Source: an uncultured Bacteroidota bacterium (lineage in GTDB: Bacteria > Bacteroidota > Bacteroidia > Flavobacteriales > Flavobacteriaceae). From it: a stretch of 14,701 nt of DNA. Location of the stretch: contig CAISUR010000518.1 of assembly GCA_903888655.1 (NCBI GenBank), positions 1 through 14,701 on the forward strand. Direction: 5' to 3'. The notes below the pieces were generated by a model, which searched no databases, had not been told where the DNA came from, and saw nothing but the letters and a program-made list of their open reading frames with translations. The translations under genes were made by a program, and so were the position numbers. Within the stretch, counting starts at the first letter, position 1; every line of letters begins with the position of its first letter. This document shows, one piece after another, positions 6,758-14,071 of the stretch.

Positions 6758-8323
6758 CTATTCTTTTATTAATTTGAATGTTTGAGTGGTTTGCTGGTCG
6801 GTAATTTTTAAAAAATAATTTCCTTTAGATAAATTACTATTAATTGAAAAAGTGAAATTATTGGTGTTTTCTGTAGTGAAATTAGAAATTTTTCTTCCGC
6901 TAATGTCATATAATTCTATAGTTGCCAATGATAAATTAATGTCTTTGGTGCTTATTGTTATTGAATCTGTAAATGGGTTTGGGGAAATATAAAATTTATT
7001 ATTTTCAAATGATTTGGTAGATAAATTGTCAATTTCTAATCTCAATAACATAAAATTTGCAATTGAACCATTATAAGTTGCACCTCCTAATAACAATTTT
7101 CCATCTGTTTGAAAAACTGATGTCACCGCATCTTCATTAACACCAAAATCTATAAATAAGAAACCACTTGAATTTAATGAAGTATCCAAAGTACCATCAA
7201 TATTGTATATAGCTATAAATGCATCCGCAGTTGCATTTTTAACATAACCAATTATTAATAATTTTCCGTCAGTTTGTATTTGTGAAGAAAAAGCAAAATC
7301 TACAGGAGATGAATTACCAAAATCAGTAATAACTTTTCCGCTAGTTCCGTAAGTTGCATCTAATGTACCATTAGAATTGTATTTAGCAATCACAACCTTT
7401 TCGTTAGTATCACTATTATAATAATAGATTCCACTTAAAATAATTTTGCCATCAGATAATATTTGGATTGCATTTGCTTCTTCGATACTTCCAAAATCAG
7501 TAATAACTCTACCATTTATTCCAAAACTGCTATCTATGCTTCCATCTGTATTTAATCTTACCATTCCAAAATCGCCTCCATTATTCAATGATGTCAATCC
7601 TGACGCAATAATTTTACCATCTGACTGAATCTTTAAAGCATCAACATAATCATCACTTACCGTCAAATTATTTGAAACTGTTCCTATATTGATACTAACC
7701 AAGCCATTTATGCCAAATGAAGTATCTTTTGAACCATCTATATTATATCTTGCTATAGCAAAATTAGAATTATTATTTGAAGAAGGTATAAGTATTGATC
7801 CGCCAATAACAATTTTATTATCTGTTTGTATTTCTAAAGTAGATATATTGTGTTCATTATTAAAATCACTTAATACTACTCCATTATTTCCAAAAGTTAA
7901 ATCTAAACTTCCGTTTGAATTATATTGGACAATTGCAAAATCATAAGAAGAGGAAGTTCCATTTGTTCCAGACACTAAAATTTTTCCATTATTAAGAACA
8001 CGCACTGTATTGTGTTCGTTTTCTAAATTTGTACCAATAGGAGTCAAAACCTTTCCGTTTGTACCGAAAGAATTATCTAAACTACCATCTATATTATATC
8101 TTGATAAAGCAATTTGATTAACTAAACCGTCATAGTAAGAACCACAAGTTAGAATTTTTCCATCTGCTTGTAATGACATTGAAGCCATATTTGAATCAGC
8201 AGAACCAAAAGAAGTAATCACCTTTCCTCCGCTACCAAAAGTATTATCCAAAATATAGTTTTGAGCCAAAGCACATTGAAAAAACAAAAAAATAAAAGCG
8301 GTGAAAAGTAAAGTATGTTTCAT
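6758..8323 (-). CDS. Secreted delta-60-repeat protein with type IX secretion sorting domain
   Basis: This 521-residue protein begins with a signal peptide (1-20, cleavage likely after ALA). It continues with about seven degenerate repeats of roughly 55-60 residues. Each contains an element like DGSLDNSFGTNGKV, and most add DGKIL plus a Gly-rich strand. This is the delta-60 repeat pattern, expected to form a beta-propeller-like fold. From about residue 438 to the end lies a type A sorting domain of the type IX secretion system: the YISPNPFTDSI start, then ELYDISGRKI and a KGNYFLKI strand near the C-terminus, ending in FKLIKE. This predicts export across the inner membrane by Sec and across the outer membrane by T9SS, with the tail removed. 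No enzyme motif is visible; ligand and role are unknown. It is transcribed toward yebC, and an unusual hairpin lies in its leader. Confidence 0.88.
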   Translation of the reverse strand: MKHTLLFTAFIFLFFQCALAQNYILDNTFGSGGKVITSFGSADSNMASMSLQADGKILTCGSYYDGLVNQIALSRYNIDGSLDNSFGTNGKVLTPIGTNLENEHNTVRVLNNGKILVSGTNGTSSSYDFAIVQYNSNGSLDLTFGNNGVVLSDFNNEHNISTLEIQTDNKIVIGGSILIPSSNNNSNFAIARYNIDGSKDTSFGINGLVSINIGTVSNNLTVSDDYVDALKIQSDGKIIASGLTSLNNGGDFGMVRLNTDGSIDSSFGINGRVITDFGSIEEANAIQILSDGKIILSGIYYYNSDTNEKVVIAKYNSNGTLDATYGTSGKVITDFGNSSPVDFAFSSQIQTDGKLLIIGYVKNATADAFIAIYNIDGTLDTSLNSSGFLFIDFGVNEDAVTSVFQTDGKLLLGGATYNGSIANFMLLRLEIDNLSTKSFENNKFYISPNPFTDSITISTKDINLSLATIELYDISGRKISNFTTENTNNFTFSINSNLSKGNYFLKITDQQTTQTFKLIKE

Positions 8324-8340
8324 AAAAATAAATTTTCACA

Positions 8341-8390
8341 AAGAAAAAAAAAACACCTGTCAAAACTATTTGCAGGTATTTTTGTGTTTT
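8341..8390 (-). terminator. Terminator-shaped hairpin in the leader of the delta-60-repeat gene
   Basis: ACCTG-T-CAAA (8355-8364) pairs with TTTG-CAGGT (8369-8377), nine pairs with one bulged T and a four-base loop. On the minus strand the stem is followed by a G and then ten T (8344-8353), the shape of an intrinsic terminator, only about 20 bases before the start codon at 8323. The plus side is also T-rich (8379-8390). It could be the terminator of a lost gene, an attenuator, or chance in AT-rich DNA. A minus-strand -7 like box, TAGTTTTG (8361-8368), lies inside the hairpin, which complicates an attenuation reading. Confidence 0.5.
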
Positions 8391-8586
8391 AAAATTCCAT
8401 AAAACTAACATTTTAAGTAATTCATTTTTTATTGAAGAAAAATATAATAAGACTATTTTATTTACTACATAAAGATCTTTTTGTGTAACAAAATGCTATT
8501 TTAATCTACTTATAGATTAATCTAACTGCGAATTAGTATTTTTATAAACTAAATTAAAAGTTAAAAATCAGTAATCTTAAATTAAA
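8391..8586. other. AT-rich intergenic gap between divergent genes
   Basis: This is the promoter-facing gap for the ATPase gene at 8587 and possibly the delta-60-repeat gene. I see no reading frame and no complete TTTG/TAnnTTTG pair. Partial boxes such as TATTTTTA near 8537 could serve the ATPase gene but are weak. No riboswitch-like structure was recognised. Confidence 0.4.
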
Positions 8587-9285
8587 ATGGCAAATCCATT
8601 AATTAATATAACTAATATTAAACGTGATTTTGTTCTAGGTAGTGAAATTATAAACGTTTTAAAAGGTATTGATTTACAAATCAACAAAGGAGAATACGTA
8701 GCTTTAATGGGACCTTCGGGATCTGGAAAGTCTACTTTAATGAATCTTTTGGGGTGTTTAGATACACCAACATTTGGAAGCTATATTCTTAATGGAAAAG
8801 ACGTTTCTCAAATGCACGATGACGATTTGGCTGAAATTAGAAATAAGGAAATAGGTTTCGTTTTTCAAACGTTTAATTTGCTACCAAGAACAACTGCGCT
8901 TGACAATGTTGCTTTACCCATGATTTATGCCGGATATTCAAAATCCGACAGAAATAAAAGAGCTACAGAAGTTTTAGCACAAGTGAATCTTGCCGACAGA
9001 ATGGATCACCAACCCAATCAACTTTCGGGCGGGCAACGGCAGCGTGTAGCGGTAGCTCGTGCATTAGTAAATCGACCATCTATTATTCTCGCTGATGAAC
9101 CAACGGGAAATTTAGATAGTAAAACATCCGTTGAAATCATGAAACTTTTTGGCGACATTCACGCCGCAGGAAATACTGTAATTCTGGTAACTCACGAAGA
9201 AGACATCGCCAAATATGCACACCGAATCATCCGCTTAAGAGATGGATTGATTGAAAGTGATAATTTGAACGAAGGTCATTTGTAA
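8587..9285 (+). CDS. LolD/MacB-type ABC transporter ATPase without a neighbouring permease
   Basis: This 232-residue cytoplasmic ATPase would power a membrane partner of the FtsX/MacB/LolCE kind. All motifs are present: Walker A GPSGSGKST (42-50), Q-loop Gln94 in FVFQTFNLL, signature LSGGQRQRVAVARAL (146-160), Walker B IILADEP (166-172), D-loop NLDSKT and switch His203 in VTHEED. The segment NVALPMIYAGYS is characteristic of the MacB/LolD subfamily, which handles lipoproteins, macrolides or peptides, or cell-division signals. No permease gene lies on either side, so the partner is encoded elsewhere and the substrate is unknown. The ATG at 8587 fits the normal family N-terminus. A repeat-rich gap follows. 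Confidence 0.92.
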   Translation: MANPLINITNIKRDFVLGSEIINVLKGIDLQINKGEYVALMGPSGSGKSTLMNLLGCLDTPTFGSYILNGKDVSQMHDDDLAEIRNKEIGFVFQTFNLLPRTTALDNVALPMIYAGYSKSDRNKRATEVLAQVNLADRMDHQPNQLSGGQRQRVAVARALVNRPSIILADEPTGNLDSKTSVEIMKLFGDIHAAGNTVILVTHEEDIAKYAHRIIRLRDGLIESDNLNEGHL

Positions 9286-9290
9286 TTATC

Positions 9291-9405
9291 ACACGGAGCG
9301 CAGTCGAAGTGTTGAGCGAATCGTTGGGGCTTTATCGGCAAACCTTGTTCCCGCTGTCCATTATATACGATGCCATTCCCATCGGGGCTAGTTGGTAATC
9401 CATTT
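9291..9405. repeat. REP-like intergenic repeat block
   Basis: This stretch is clearly more GC-rich than its surroundings and non-coding. It starts with ACAC-GGAGCGCAGTCGAA-GTGT (9291-9312), a small hairpin core resembling the GAGCGCAGTCGAAG repeats scattered through Bacteroidota genomes. It continues with CCCGCTGTCC near 9350 and CCCATCGGGGCTAG near 9378-9391, whose arms CCCGCTG and CATCGGG can pair with one mismatch. I recall similar CCCGCT...ATCGGGGCTA blocks between Flavobacterium genes, but cannot verify copy number from this window. Confidence 0.6.
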
Positions 9406-9423
9406 TTATTTTTGTTATCTTTG
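9391..9423 (+). promoter_or_regulatory. Promoter of the cobalamin adenosyltransferase gene
   Basis: GTTG at 9391-9394 is followed after 21 bases by TATCTTTG at 9416-9423, a full match to the -7 consensus TAnnTTTG. Transcription would start near 9430, about 50 bases before the ATG at 9481. The -33 element overlaps the end of the REP-like block, so the repeat supplies or abuts it. Confidence 0.6.
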
Positions 9424-9480
9424 AAAAAAGAAATTTCAGTTTAAAATATTCTTTTAAACTCCTAACCTTTTAAACTAAAA

Positions 9481-10050
9481 ATGAAAGTATATACAAAAAC
9501 TGGTGATACAGGAACCACAGCGCTTTTTGGAGGCACGAGAGTCTCAAAACACCATATTCGAATAGAAAGCTACGGAACTGTAGACGAATTAAATTCCCAC
9601 ATCGGATTGATTCGCGATCAGGACATGAATACGCATTACAAAGAAATTTTGATTGAAGTTCAAGACCGATTGTTTACGGTTGGAGCCATTTTAGCTACAC
9701 CTCCTGAAAAAGAAACGTTAAAAAATGGAGAAAAACGACTTCAAAATTTAGGAATTTTAGAATCTGATATCGAATTTCTAGAAAACGAAATAGACTGCAT
9801 GGAAGAATCATTACCACCAATGACTCATTTTGTGCTTCCAGGCGGACATACAACGGTGTCATATTGTCATATTGCACGATGTGTTTGTCGTCGTGCCGAA
9901 CGCTTATCCGTGCATCTTAATGACATAGAGCCCACTGATGAACTCGTGATAAAGTATCTAAACCGACTTTCTGACTATCTTTTTGTCTTGGCACGAAAGT
10001 TGTCTTTAGACCTAAAAGCTGATGAAGTTCAGTGGATACCAAGAAAATAG
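9481..10050 (+). CDS. PduO-type cob(I)alamin adenosyltransferase
   Basis: This 189-residue enzyme transfers the 5'-deoxyadenosyl group of ATP to reduced cob(I)alamin (or its precursor), making adenosylcobalamin, the cofactor of mutases and dehydratases. The N-terminal ATP-binding loop is intact: KVYTKTGDTGTTALFGG (2-18) and the following basic RVSKHHIRIESYGTVDELNS. The second signature, LPGGHTTVSYCHIARCVCRRAER, lies near 119-141, with the Arg pair expected to contact ATP. The C-terminus has the usual LFVLARKL helix. Length is normal for the PduO/MMAB family, which works as a trimer in the cytoplasm. No cobalamin riboswitch or B12 biosynthesis gene is nearby, so it may serve salvage of imported corrinoid. 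It stands alone between a repeat block and a short inverted repeat. The symbol is left out because cobO, pduO and mmaB are all used for such genes. Confidence 0.94.
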   Translation: MKVYTKTGDTGTTALFGGTRVSKHHIRIESYGTVDELNSHIGLIRDQDMNTHYKEILIEVQDRLFTVGAILATPPEKETLKNGEKRLQNLGILESDIEFLENEIDCMEESLPPMTHFVLPGGHTTVSYCHIARCVCRRAERLSVHLNDIEPTDELVIKYLNRLSDYLFVLARKLSLDLKADEVQWIPRK

Positions 10051-10121
10051 TATTCAGTGGTCAGCTATTAGTAAGTAGTTGTAGTTTTGTCAAGATATCT
10101 GAACACTAAAAACTGAATACT
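10049..10121. repeat. Inverted repeat and short degenerate repeats after the adenosyltransferase gene
   Basis: AGTATTCAGT (10049-10058, overlapping the stop codon) is perfectly complementary to ACTGAATACT (10112-10121). Between and beyond them are short related pieces such as CTGAACACT and CTGAGCACTT. Such AACTGAA/ACTGA-type runs are familiar between genes of Bacteroidota, but I cannot assign a function. The 53-base spacing makes it a weak terminator. Confidence 0.55.
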
Positions 10122-10174
10122 GAGCACTTAAAAAAGCACGTTCTTAACTTTAATTAAAAATAAATCAATTTTTA

Positions 10175-10205
10175 CTTGACTATTTCAGTTAAAAATTTAT
10201 TTTTG
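10175..10205 (+). promoter_or_regulatory. Promoter of the DUF2795-type gene
   Basis: CTTG at 10175-10178 is followed after exactly 19 bases by TATTTTTG at 10198-10205, fitting the Bacteroidota consensus with one mismatch in the -33 box. The start of transcription would be near 10212, giving a leader of roughly 18 bases before the ATG at 10230. Confidence 0.7.
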
Positions 10206-10229
10206 CATAAATTATAAAATCGAAAGCAG

Positions 10230-10451
10230 ATGTATTGGACATTAGAATTAGCGTCGTATTTAAGTGATGCACCGTGGCCTGCAACCAAAGATGAACTTAT
10301 CGACTATGCTATTAGAGCCGGTGCTCCTTTAGAGGTAGTAGAAAATCTTCAGTCTATTGAAGACGAAGGTGAAATATATGAATCAATGGAAGAAATTTGG
10401 CCAGATTATCCAACTGATGAAGATTATCTTTGGAATGAGGATGAATATTAA
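10230..10451 (+). CDS. Small acidic DUF2795-family protein
   Basis: This 73-residue protein looks like a DUF2795 member, a family of small proteins without a known function. The core reads as a short helical domain: YLSDAPWPATKDELIDYAIRAG, then PLEVVENLQSIEDEGEIYES. The C-terminus is very acidic and aromatic (DEDYLWNEDEY). There is no signal peptide, membrane segment or Cys, so it is probably cytoplasmic. It has its own consensus promoter and ends at a strong terminator, so it appears to be expressed as a single gene rather than with secA downstream. As I recall, related genes lie next to secA in other Flavobacteria; this is memory and would need checking. The small size is not a sign of truncation. 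Confidence 0.85.
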   Translation: MYWTLELASYLSDAPWPATKDELIDYAIRAGAPLEVVENLQSIEDEGEIYESMEEIWPDYPTDEDYLWNEDEY

Positions 10452-10473
10452 GAAAATAAACTAACACAACAGA

Positions 10474-10501
10474 AAAAAGTCTCCTTCGGGGCTTTTTTTT
10501 T
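10474..10501 (+). terminator. Intrinsic terminator after the DUF2795-type gene
   Basis: AAAAAG-T-CTCC pairs with GGGGCTTTTT around TTC, with one bulged T and one G-T pair, and runs into at least eight T (10493-10501). It lies about 25 bases after the stop codon and separates this gene from secA. Confidence 0.85.
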
Positions 10502-10504
10502 GTT

Positions 10505-10512
10505 TAAATTTG
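10505..10512 (+). promoter_or_regulatory. Possible -7 box for secA
   Basis: TAAATTTG matches TAnnTTTG fully. It follows the terminator T-run directly, and the nearest -33 like sequence (TTCG at 10485-10488, in the terminator loop) is at 16 bases, shorter than usual. The predicted secA leader would be about 80 bases. Confidence 0.4.
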
Positions 10513-10563
10513 CACACATTAAAAAATATAAACAATAATTACAATTACTTAAATCAACAAAAG

Positions 10564-10589
10564 ATTTTTAATTCGTAATTTTTAATTCG
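10564..10589 (+). repeat. 12-base tandem repeat in the secA leader
   Basis: ATTTTTAATTCG occurs twice, at 10564-10575 and 10578-10589, with TA between. It ends 10 bases before the secA start codon. Short TAATTCG repeats of this type are common between Flavobacterium genes in my recollection; an effect on translation is possible but not shown. Confidence 0.7.
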
Positions 10590-10599
10590 AAATTGAAAT

Positions 10600-13500
10600 A
10601 TGAGTATCATAAATAGCATACTTAAAATGTTTGTAGGTGATAAATCTGAAAAAGATGTCAAAGCTACACAACCTTATATAACTAAAATAAAAGCTTTAGA
10701 GTCGTCTTTAATGGCTTTATCTCATGATGAATTGAGAGCTAAAACTTCCGAGTTTAAAGAAAAAATAAAAAATGCTCGTGCCAATCAAGATGCTGATATT
10801 GCAGCTAAAAAACTAGAAGCCGAAAATACTTCTGATATTGATTTAAGAGAAGATATTTATAATGCTATCGATGCTTTAGAAAAAGAGGCATACGAAATCT
10901 CTGAAAAAGTATTAATGGAAGTTCTTCCTGATGCCTTTGCAGTAGTTAAAGAAACAGCAAGACGTTTCAAAGATAATGCAACAATCACAGTAACAGCTAC
11001 AGAAAAAGACAGAGAACTTTCGGCAACAAAACCCTATATTACGCTTGTTGGAGACCAAGCTAATTGGGCAAATCAATGGAATGCTGCTGGAAAAGAAATT
11101 ACTTGGGATATGATTCACTACGATGTTCAACTGATTGGTGGGATCGTACTTCATGAAGGTAAAATTGCCGAAATGCAAACAGGTGAAGGTAAAACTTTAG
11201 TAGCTACACTGCCACTCTACTTAAACGCTCTTACGGGTAATGGAGTTCACTTGGTTACCGTAAATGATTATTTGGCTCGACGTGATAGTACTTGGAAAGC
11301 TCCTTTATTTGAATTCCACGGATTAATGGTAGATTGTATCGATAATCATTCTCCTAATACTCCTGAACGCAGAAAAGCATACGAAGCCGATATCACTTAT
11401 GGAACTAATAATGAATTTGGTTTTGATTACCTAAGAGATAACATGGCGCATTCGCCAGAAGATTTGGTACAAAGAAAACACAATTATGCTATTGTCGATG
11501 AGGTCGATTCTGTTTTAATTGATGATGCTAGAACACCTTTGATTATTTCTGGTCCGGTACCTGATGGAGACCGTCACGAGTTTAATGAGTTAAAACCTAA
11601 AGTTGAAAATCTATATAATTTGCAACGTCAATTGGCAAACGGTTTTTTATCTGAAGCTAGAAAATTAATAAAAGAAGGAAATGCAAAAGACGGTGGTTTT
11701 CAATTGTTACGAGCGTATCGTGCTTTACCTAAAAACAAAGCATTAATTAAATTCCTAAGTGAAGAAGGAGTAAAACAGTTATTACAAAAAACGGAAAATG
11801 AATACATGACCGATAACAATCGTAAAATGCCATTGGTGGATGAAGCATTGTATTTTGTAATCGAAGAAAAAAATAATCAAGTAGAATTAACCGATAACGG
11901 AATCAAATTCTTGTCACAAGATACTGATGAAAACTTTTTCGTGCTTCCTGATATTGGCACAGAAATCGCTAACATTGAAAAACAAAAATTAGATAAAGAT
12001 AAAGAAGCTGAAGCCAAAGAACATTTGTTTCAAGATTTCGGAATCAAATCGGAGCGTATTCACACCCTTACGCAATTGTTAAAAGCTTACACTCTGTTTG
12101 AAAAAGATGTAGAATATGTAATCATGGATAATAAAATCATGATTGTGGACGAGCAAACAGGTCGTATTATGGATGGTCGTCGTTATTCAGATGGATTGCA
12201 CCAAGCGATCGAAGCCAAAGAACAAGTAACTATTGAAGCAGCAACTCAAACCTTTGCAACTATAACCTTGCAAAATTATTTCCGTATGTACAGTAAATTA
12301 GCAGGAATGACTGGAACTGCTGTTACAGAGGCTGGTGAGTTATGGGAAATATACAAATTGGATGTAGTTGAAATTCCTACCAATAGAGGAATGTCTCGTA
12401 TTGATAAAGAAGATTTAATCTATCGTTCGGTCCGCGAAAAATTTAATGCTGTAATTGAAGATGTAACACAACTTTCACAATCTGGAAGACCCGTATTGAT
12501 TGGAACAACTTCGGTAGAAATTTCCGAGTTATTGAGTAGAATGTTAAAAATGCGTGGTGTAGAACACAATGTATTGAATGCAAAAATGCACAAAAAAGAG
12601 GCAGATATTGTTGCTGAAGCTGGAAAACCAGGTGTAGTAACCATTGCAACCAATATGGCTGGTCGTGGAACGGATATTAAATTAACTCCAGAAGTAAAAG
12701 CTGCTGGCGGTTTGGCAATTATTGGTACAGAGCGTCACGATTCGCGTCGTGTAGATCGTCAGTTGCGCGGTCGTGCCGGTCGTCAAGGAGATCCGGGAAG
12801 TTCACAGTTTTATGTCTCATTAGAAGATAACTTAATGCGACTTTTTGGCTCAGAAAGAGTAGCTAAAGTGATGGATAGAATGGGATTGAAAGAAGGAGAG
12901 GTAATTCAGCATTCCATGATGACTAAATCTATTGAAAGAGCTCAGAAAAAAGTGGAAGAAAATAACTTTGGTACTCGTAAACGTTTGTTAGAATATGATG
13001 ACGTAATGAACGCTCAAAGAGAAGTAGTTTACAAACGTCGTCGTCACGCTTTGCATGGAGAACGTTTGAAACTAGATATTGCTAATATGATGTACGACAC
13101 TTGCGAAGTTATCGTAGGTGACAATAAAGCTAAAAATGATTTCAAAAATTTTGAATTTGAATTAATCCGTTATTTCTCTGTCACATCACCTGTTTCGTCA
13201 AGTGAATTCGATAAGATGAACGAAATGGAATTGACGCGAAAAGTATATCAAGCAGCCATGCAGTATTATACTGAGAAAACTGAAAGAAGTGCTCGTGAAG
13301 CTTTGCCAATCATAACTGATGTTTATCAAAATCCAAATAATCAATACGAAAGAATAGTAGTTCCATTTACAGACGGAATTAAATCCTTGAATGTAGTTAC
13401 TGATTTGAAAAAAGCATTTGACACGCAAGGTGCGCAATTAGTTGCTGATTTCGAAAAGAATATTACACTAGCGATTGTAGATGAAGCTTGGAAAAAACAT

Positions 13501-13953
13501 TTACGTAAAATGGACGAATTGAAAACTTCAGTGCAATTAGCAGTTCACGAACAAAAAGATCCATTGCTTATTTACAAATTAGAATCTTTCAACTTATTTA
13601 GAAATATGTTAGACGGCGTAAATAAAGAAGTGATTTCTTTCTTATTTAAAGGTGATTTGCCACAGCAAAATAACACCATTCAAGAAGCACGTCAAGAAGT
13701 TCGTAGAAAAGAAAATTACATCGAATCTAAAGATGAACATCCAAATAGTGATTCGTTAGCAGAACAAAATCGTGAAGCTGGTCAAACGCAACAGCGTCAA
13801 GTAACAGAAACTATTGTTCGTGATCAACCAAAAATCAATAGAAACGATACTGTTACGATCAAACATGTAATGAGCGGTAAAACAGAAACGTTAAAGTATA
13901 AGAAAGCCGAAAACATGCTTGCGACGGGAGAATGGGTTTTAGTCCATGAATAA
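10600..13953 (+). CDS. secA: Protein translocase ATPase SecA
   Basis: SecA drives secretory proteins through SecYEG using ATP. All motor motifs are present: Walker A MQTGEGKT (192-199), DEVDSVLIDDARTPL from 300, GRGTDIK from 688 and the arginine-finger motif QLRGRAGRQGDPG from 721. The helical scaffold and two-helix finger region follow, ending near KEVISFLFKG. At 1117 residues it is over 200 longer than E. coli SecA. The Walker A Lys is at 198 instead of about 108, so some 90 residues are inserted before it: a charged helical segment around 55-105 and a second one near 125-165. Further extra sequence lies in the preprotein-binding region (about 320-480). The C-terminus lacks the Cys/His zinc finger found in E. 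coli and ends in a conserved-looking SGKTETLKYKKAEN segment. I believe these are usual for Bacteroidota SecA. It would also feed the substrates of the T9SS seen in this window. Confidence 0.97.
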   Translation: MSIINSILKMFVGDKSEKDVKATQPYITKIKALESSLMALSHDELRAKTSEFKEKIKNARANQDADIAAKKLEAENTSDIDLREDIYNAIDALEKEAYEISEKVLMEVLPDAFAVVKETARRFKDNATITVTATEKDRELSATKPYITLVGDQANWANQWNAAGKEITWDMIHYDVQLIGGIVLHEGKIAEMQTGEGKTLVATLPLYLNALTGNGVHLVTVNDYLARRDSTWKAPLFEFHGLMVDCIDNHSPNTPERRKAYEADITYGTNNEFGFDYLRDNMAHSPEDLVQRKHNYAIVDEVDSVLIDDARTPLIISGPVPDGDRHEFNELKPKVENLYNLQRQLANGFLSEARKLIKEGNAKDGGFQLLRAYRALPKNKALIKFLSEEGVKQLLQKTENEYMTDNNRKMPLVDEALYFVIEEKNNQVELTDNGIKFLSQDTDENFFVLPDIGTEIANIEKQKLDKDKEAEAKEHLFQDFGIKSERIHTLTQLLKAYTLFEKDVEYVIMDNKIMIVDEQTGRIMDGRRYSDGLHQAIEAKEQVTIEAATQTFATITLQNYFRMYSKLAGMTGTAVTEAGELWEIYKLDVVEIPTNRGMSRIDKEDLIYRSVREKFNAVIEDVTQLSQSGRPVLIGTTSVEISELLSRMLKMRGVEHNVLNAKMHKKEADIVAEAGKPGVVTIATNMAGRGTDIKLTPEVKAAGGLAIIGTERHDSRRVDRQLRGRAGRQGDPGSSQFYVSLEDNLMRLFGSERVAKVMDRMGLKEGEVIQHSMMTKSIERAQKKVEENNFGTRKRLLEYDDVMNAQREVVYKRRRHALHGERLKLDIANMMYDTCEVIVGDNKAKNDFKNFEFELIRYFSVTSPVSSSEFDKMNEMELTRKVYQAAMQYYTEKTERSAREALPIITDVYQNPNNQYERIVVPFTDGIKSLNVVTDLKKAFDTQGAQLVADFEKNITLAIVDEAWKKHLRKMDELKTSVQLAVHEQKDPLLIYKLESFNLFRNMLDGVNKEVISFLFKGDLPQQNNTIQEARQEVRRKENYIESKDEHPNSDSLAEQNREAGQTQQRQVTETIVRDQPKINRNDTVTIKHVMSGKTETLKYKKAENMLATGEWVLVHE

Positions 13954-13981
13954 AAAAAAATTATAAAATCAATCCTCAATA

Positions 13982-14008
13982 TAGACTGCACCCAAAAGTT
14001 TAGGTAAA
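13982..14008 (-). repeat. Terminal inverted repeat of an IS3-family relic
   Basis: TAGACTGCACCCAAAAGTTT and the following AGG resemble the outer end of IS3-family elements in Bacteroidota (CTGCACCCAAAAGTT core). It lies just outside the stop codon of the transposase remnant at 14016, where the right end of such an element belongs. No matching left end is present in the window. Confidence 0.65.
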
Positions 14009-14031
14009 TTTATAATTAATTTTGATAATAC

Positions 14032-14060
14032 TGAGCTCGATATTTTATCGGGCTCATTTT
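14032..14060 (+). terminator. Hairpin inside the IS relic, possible terminator for secA
   Basis: TGAGCTCGAT (14032-14041) pairs with ATCGGGCTCA (14047-14056) around ATTTT: ten pairs including one G-T, followed by TTTTG. It lies 79 bases past the secA stop and is the only strong hairpin there. The T-run is short, so termination may be incomplete. Confidence 0.5.
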
Positions 14061-14063
14061 GTT

Positions 14064-14071
14064 TAAATTTG
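14064..14071 (+). promoter_or_regulatory. Possible -7 box for the last gene, inside the IS relic
   Basis: TAAATTTG matches TAnnTTTG fully, but no TTTG is seen 19-21 bases upstream. If used, the leader of the gene at 14167 would be about 90 bases and the relic would supply the promoter. Confidence 0.25.

Noticed and set aside
6758..8323. Periodic sequence resembling a repeat array or CRISPR
   Set aside because: The periodicity comes from protein-level delta-60 repeats. At the DNA level the copies are degenerate, without identical repeats and spacers.
9286..9480. Possible cobalamin riboswitch upstream of the adenosyltransferase gene
   Set aside because: No B12-box or conserved core is visible; the GC-rich part is better explained as a REP-like repeat, and the promoter lies after it.
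8587..10451. A combined transport and cobalamin operon (ATPase plus adenosyltransferase)
   Set aside because: A 195-base gap with a repeat block and a separate promoter divides the two genes, and the ATPase is of the LolD/MacB type, not the BtuD type.
10912..13437. Minus-strand open frames inside secA
   Set aside because: They are antisense to a complete SecA and have no recognisable domains or start regions.
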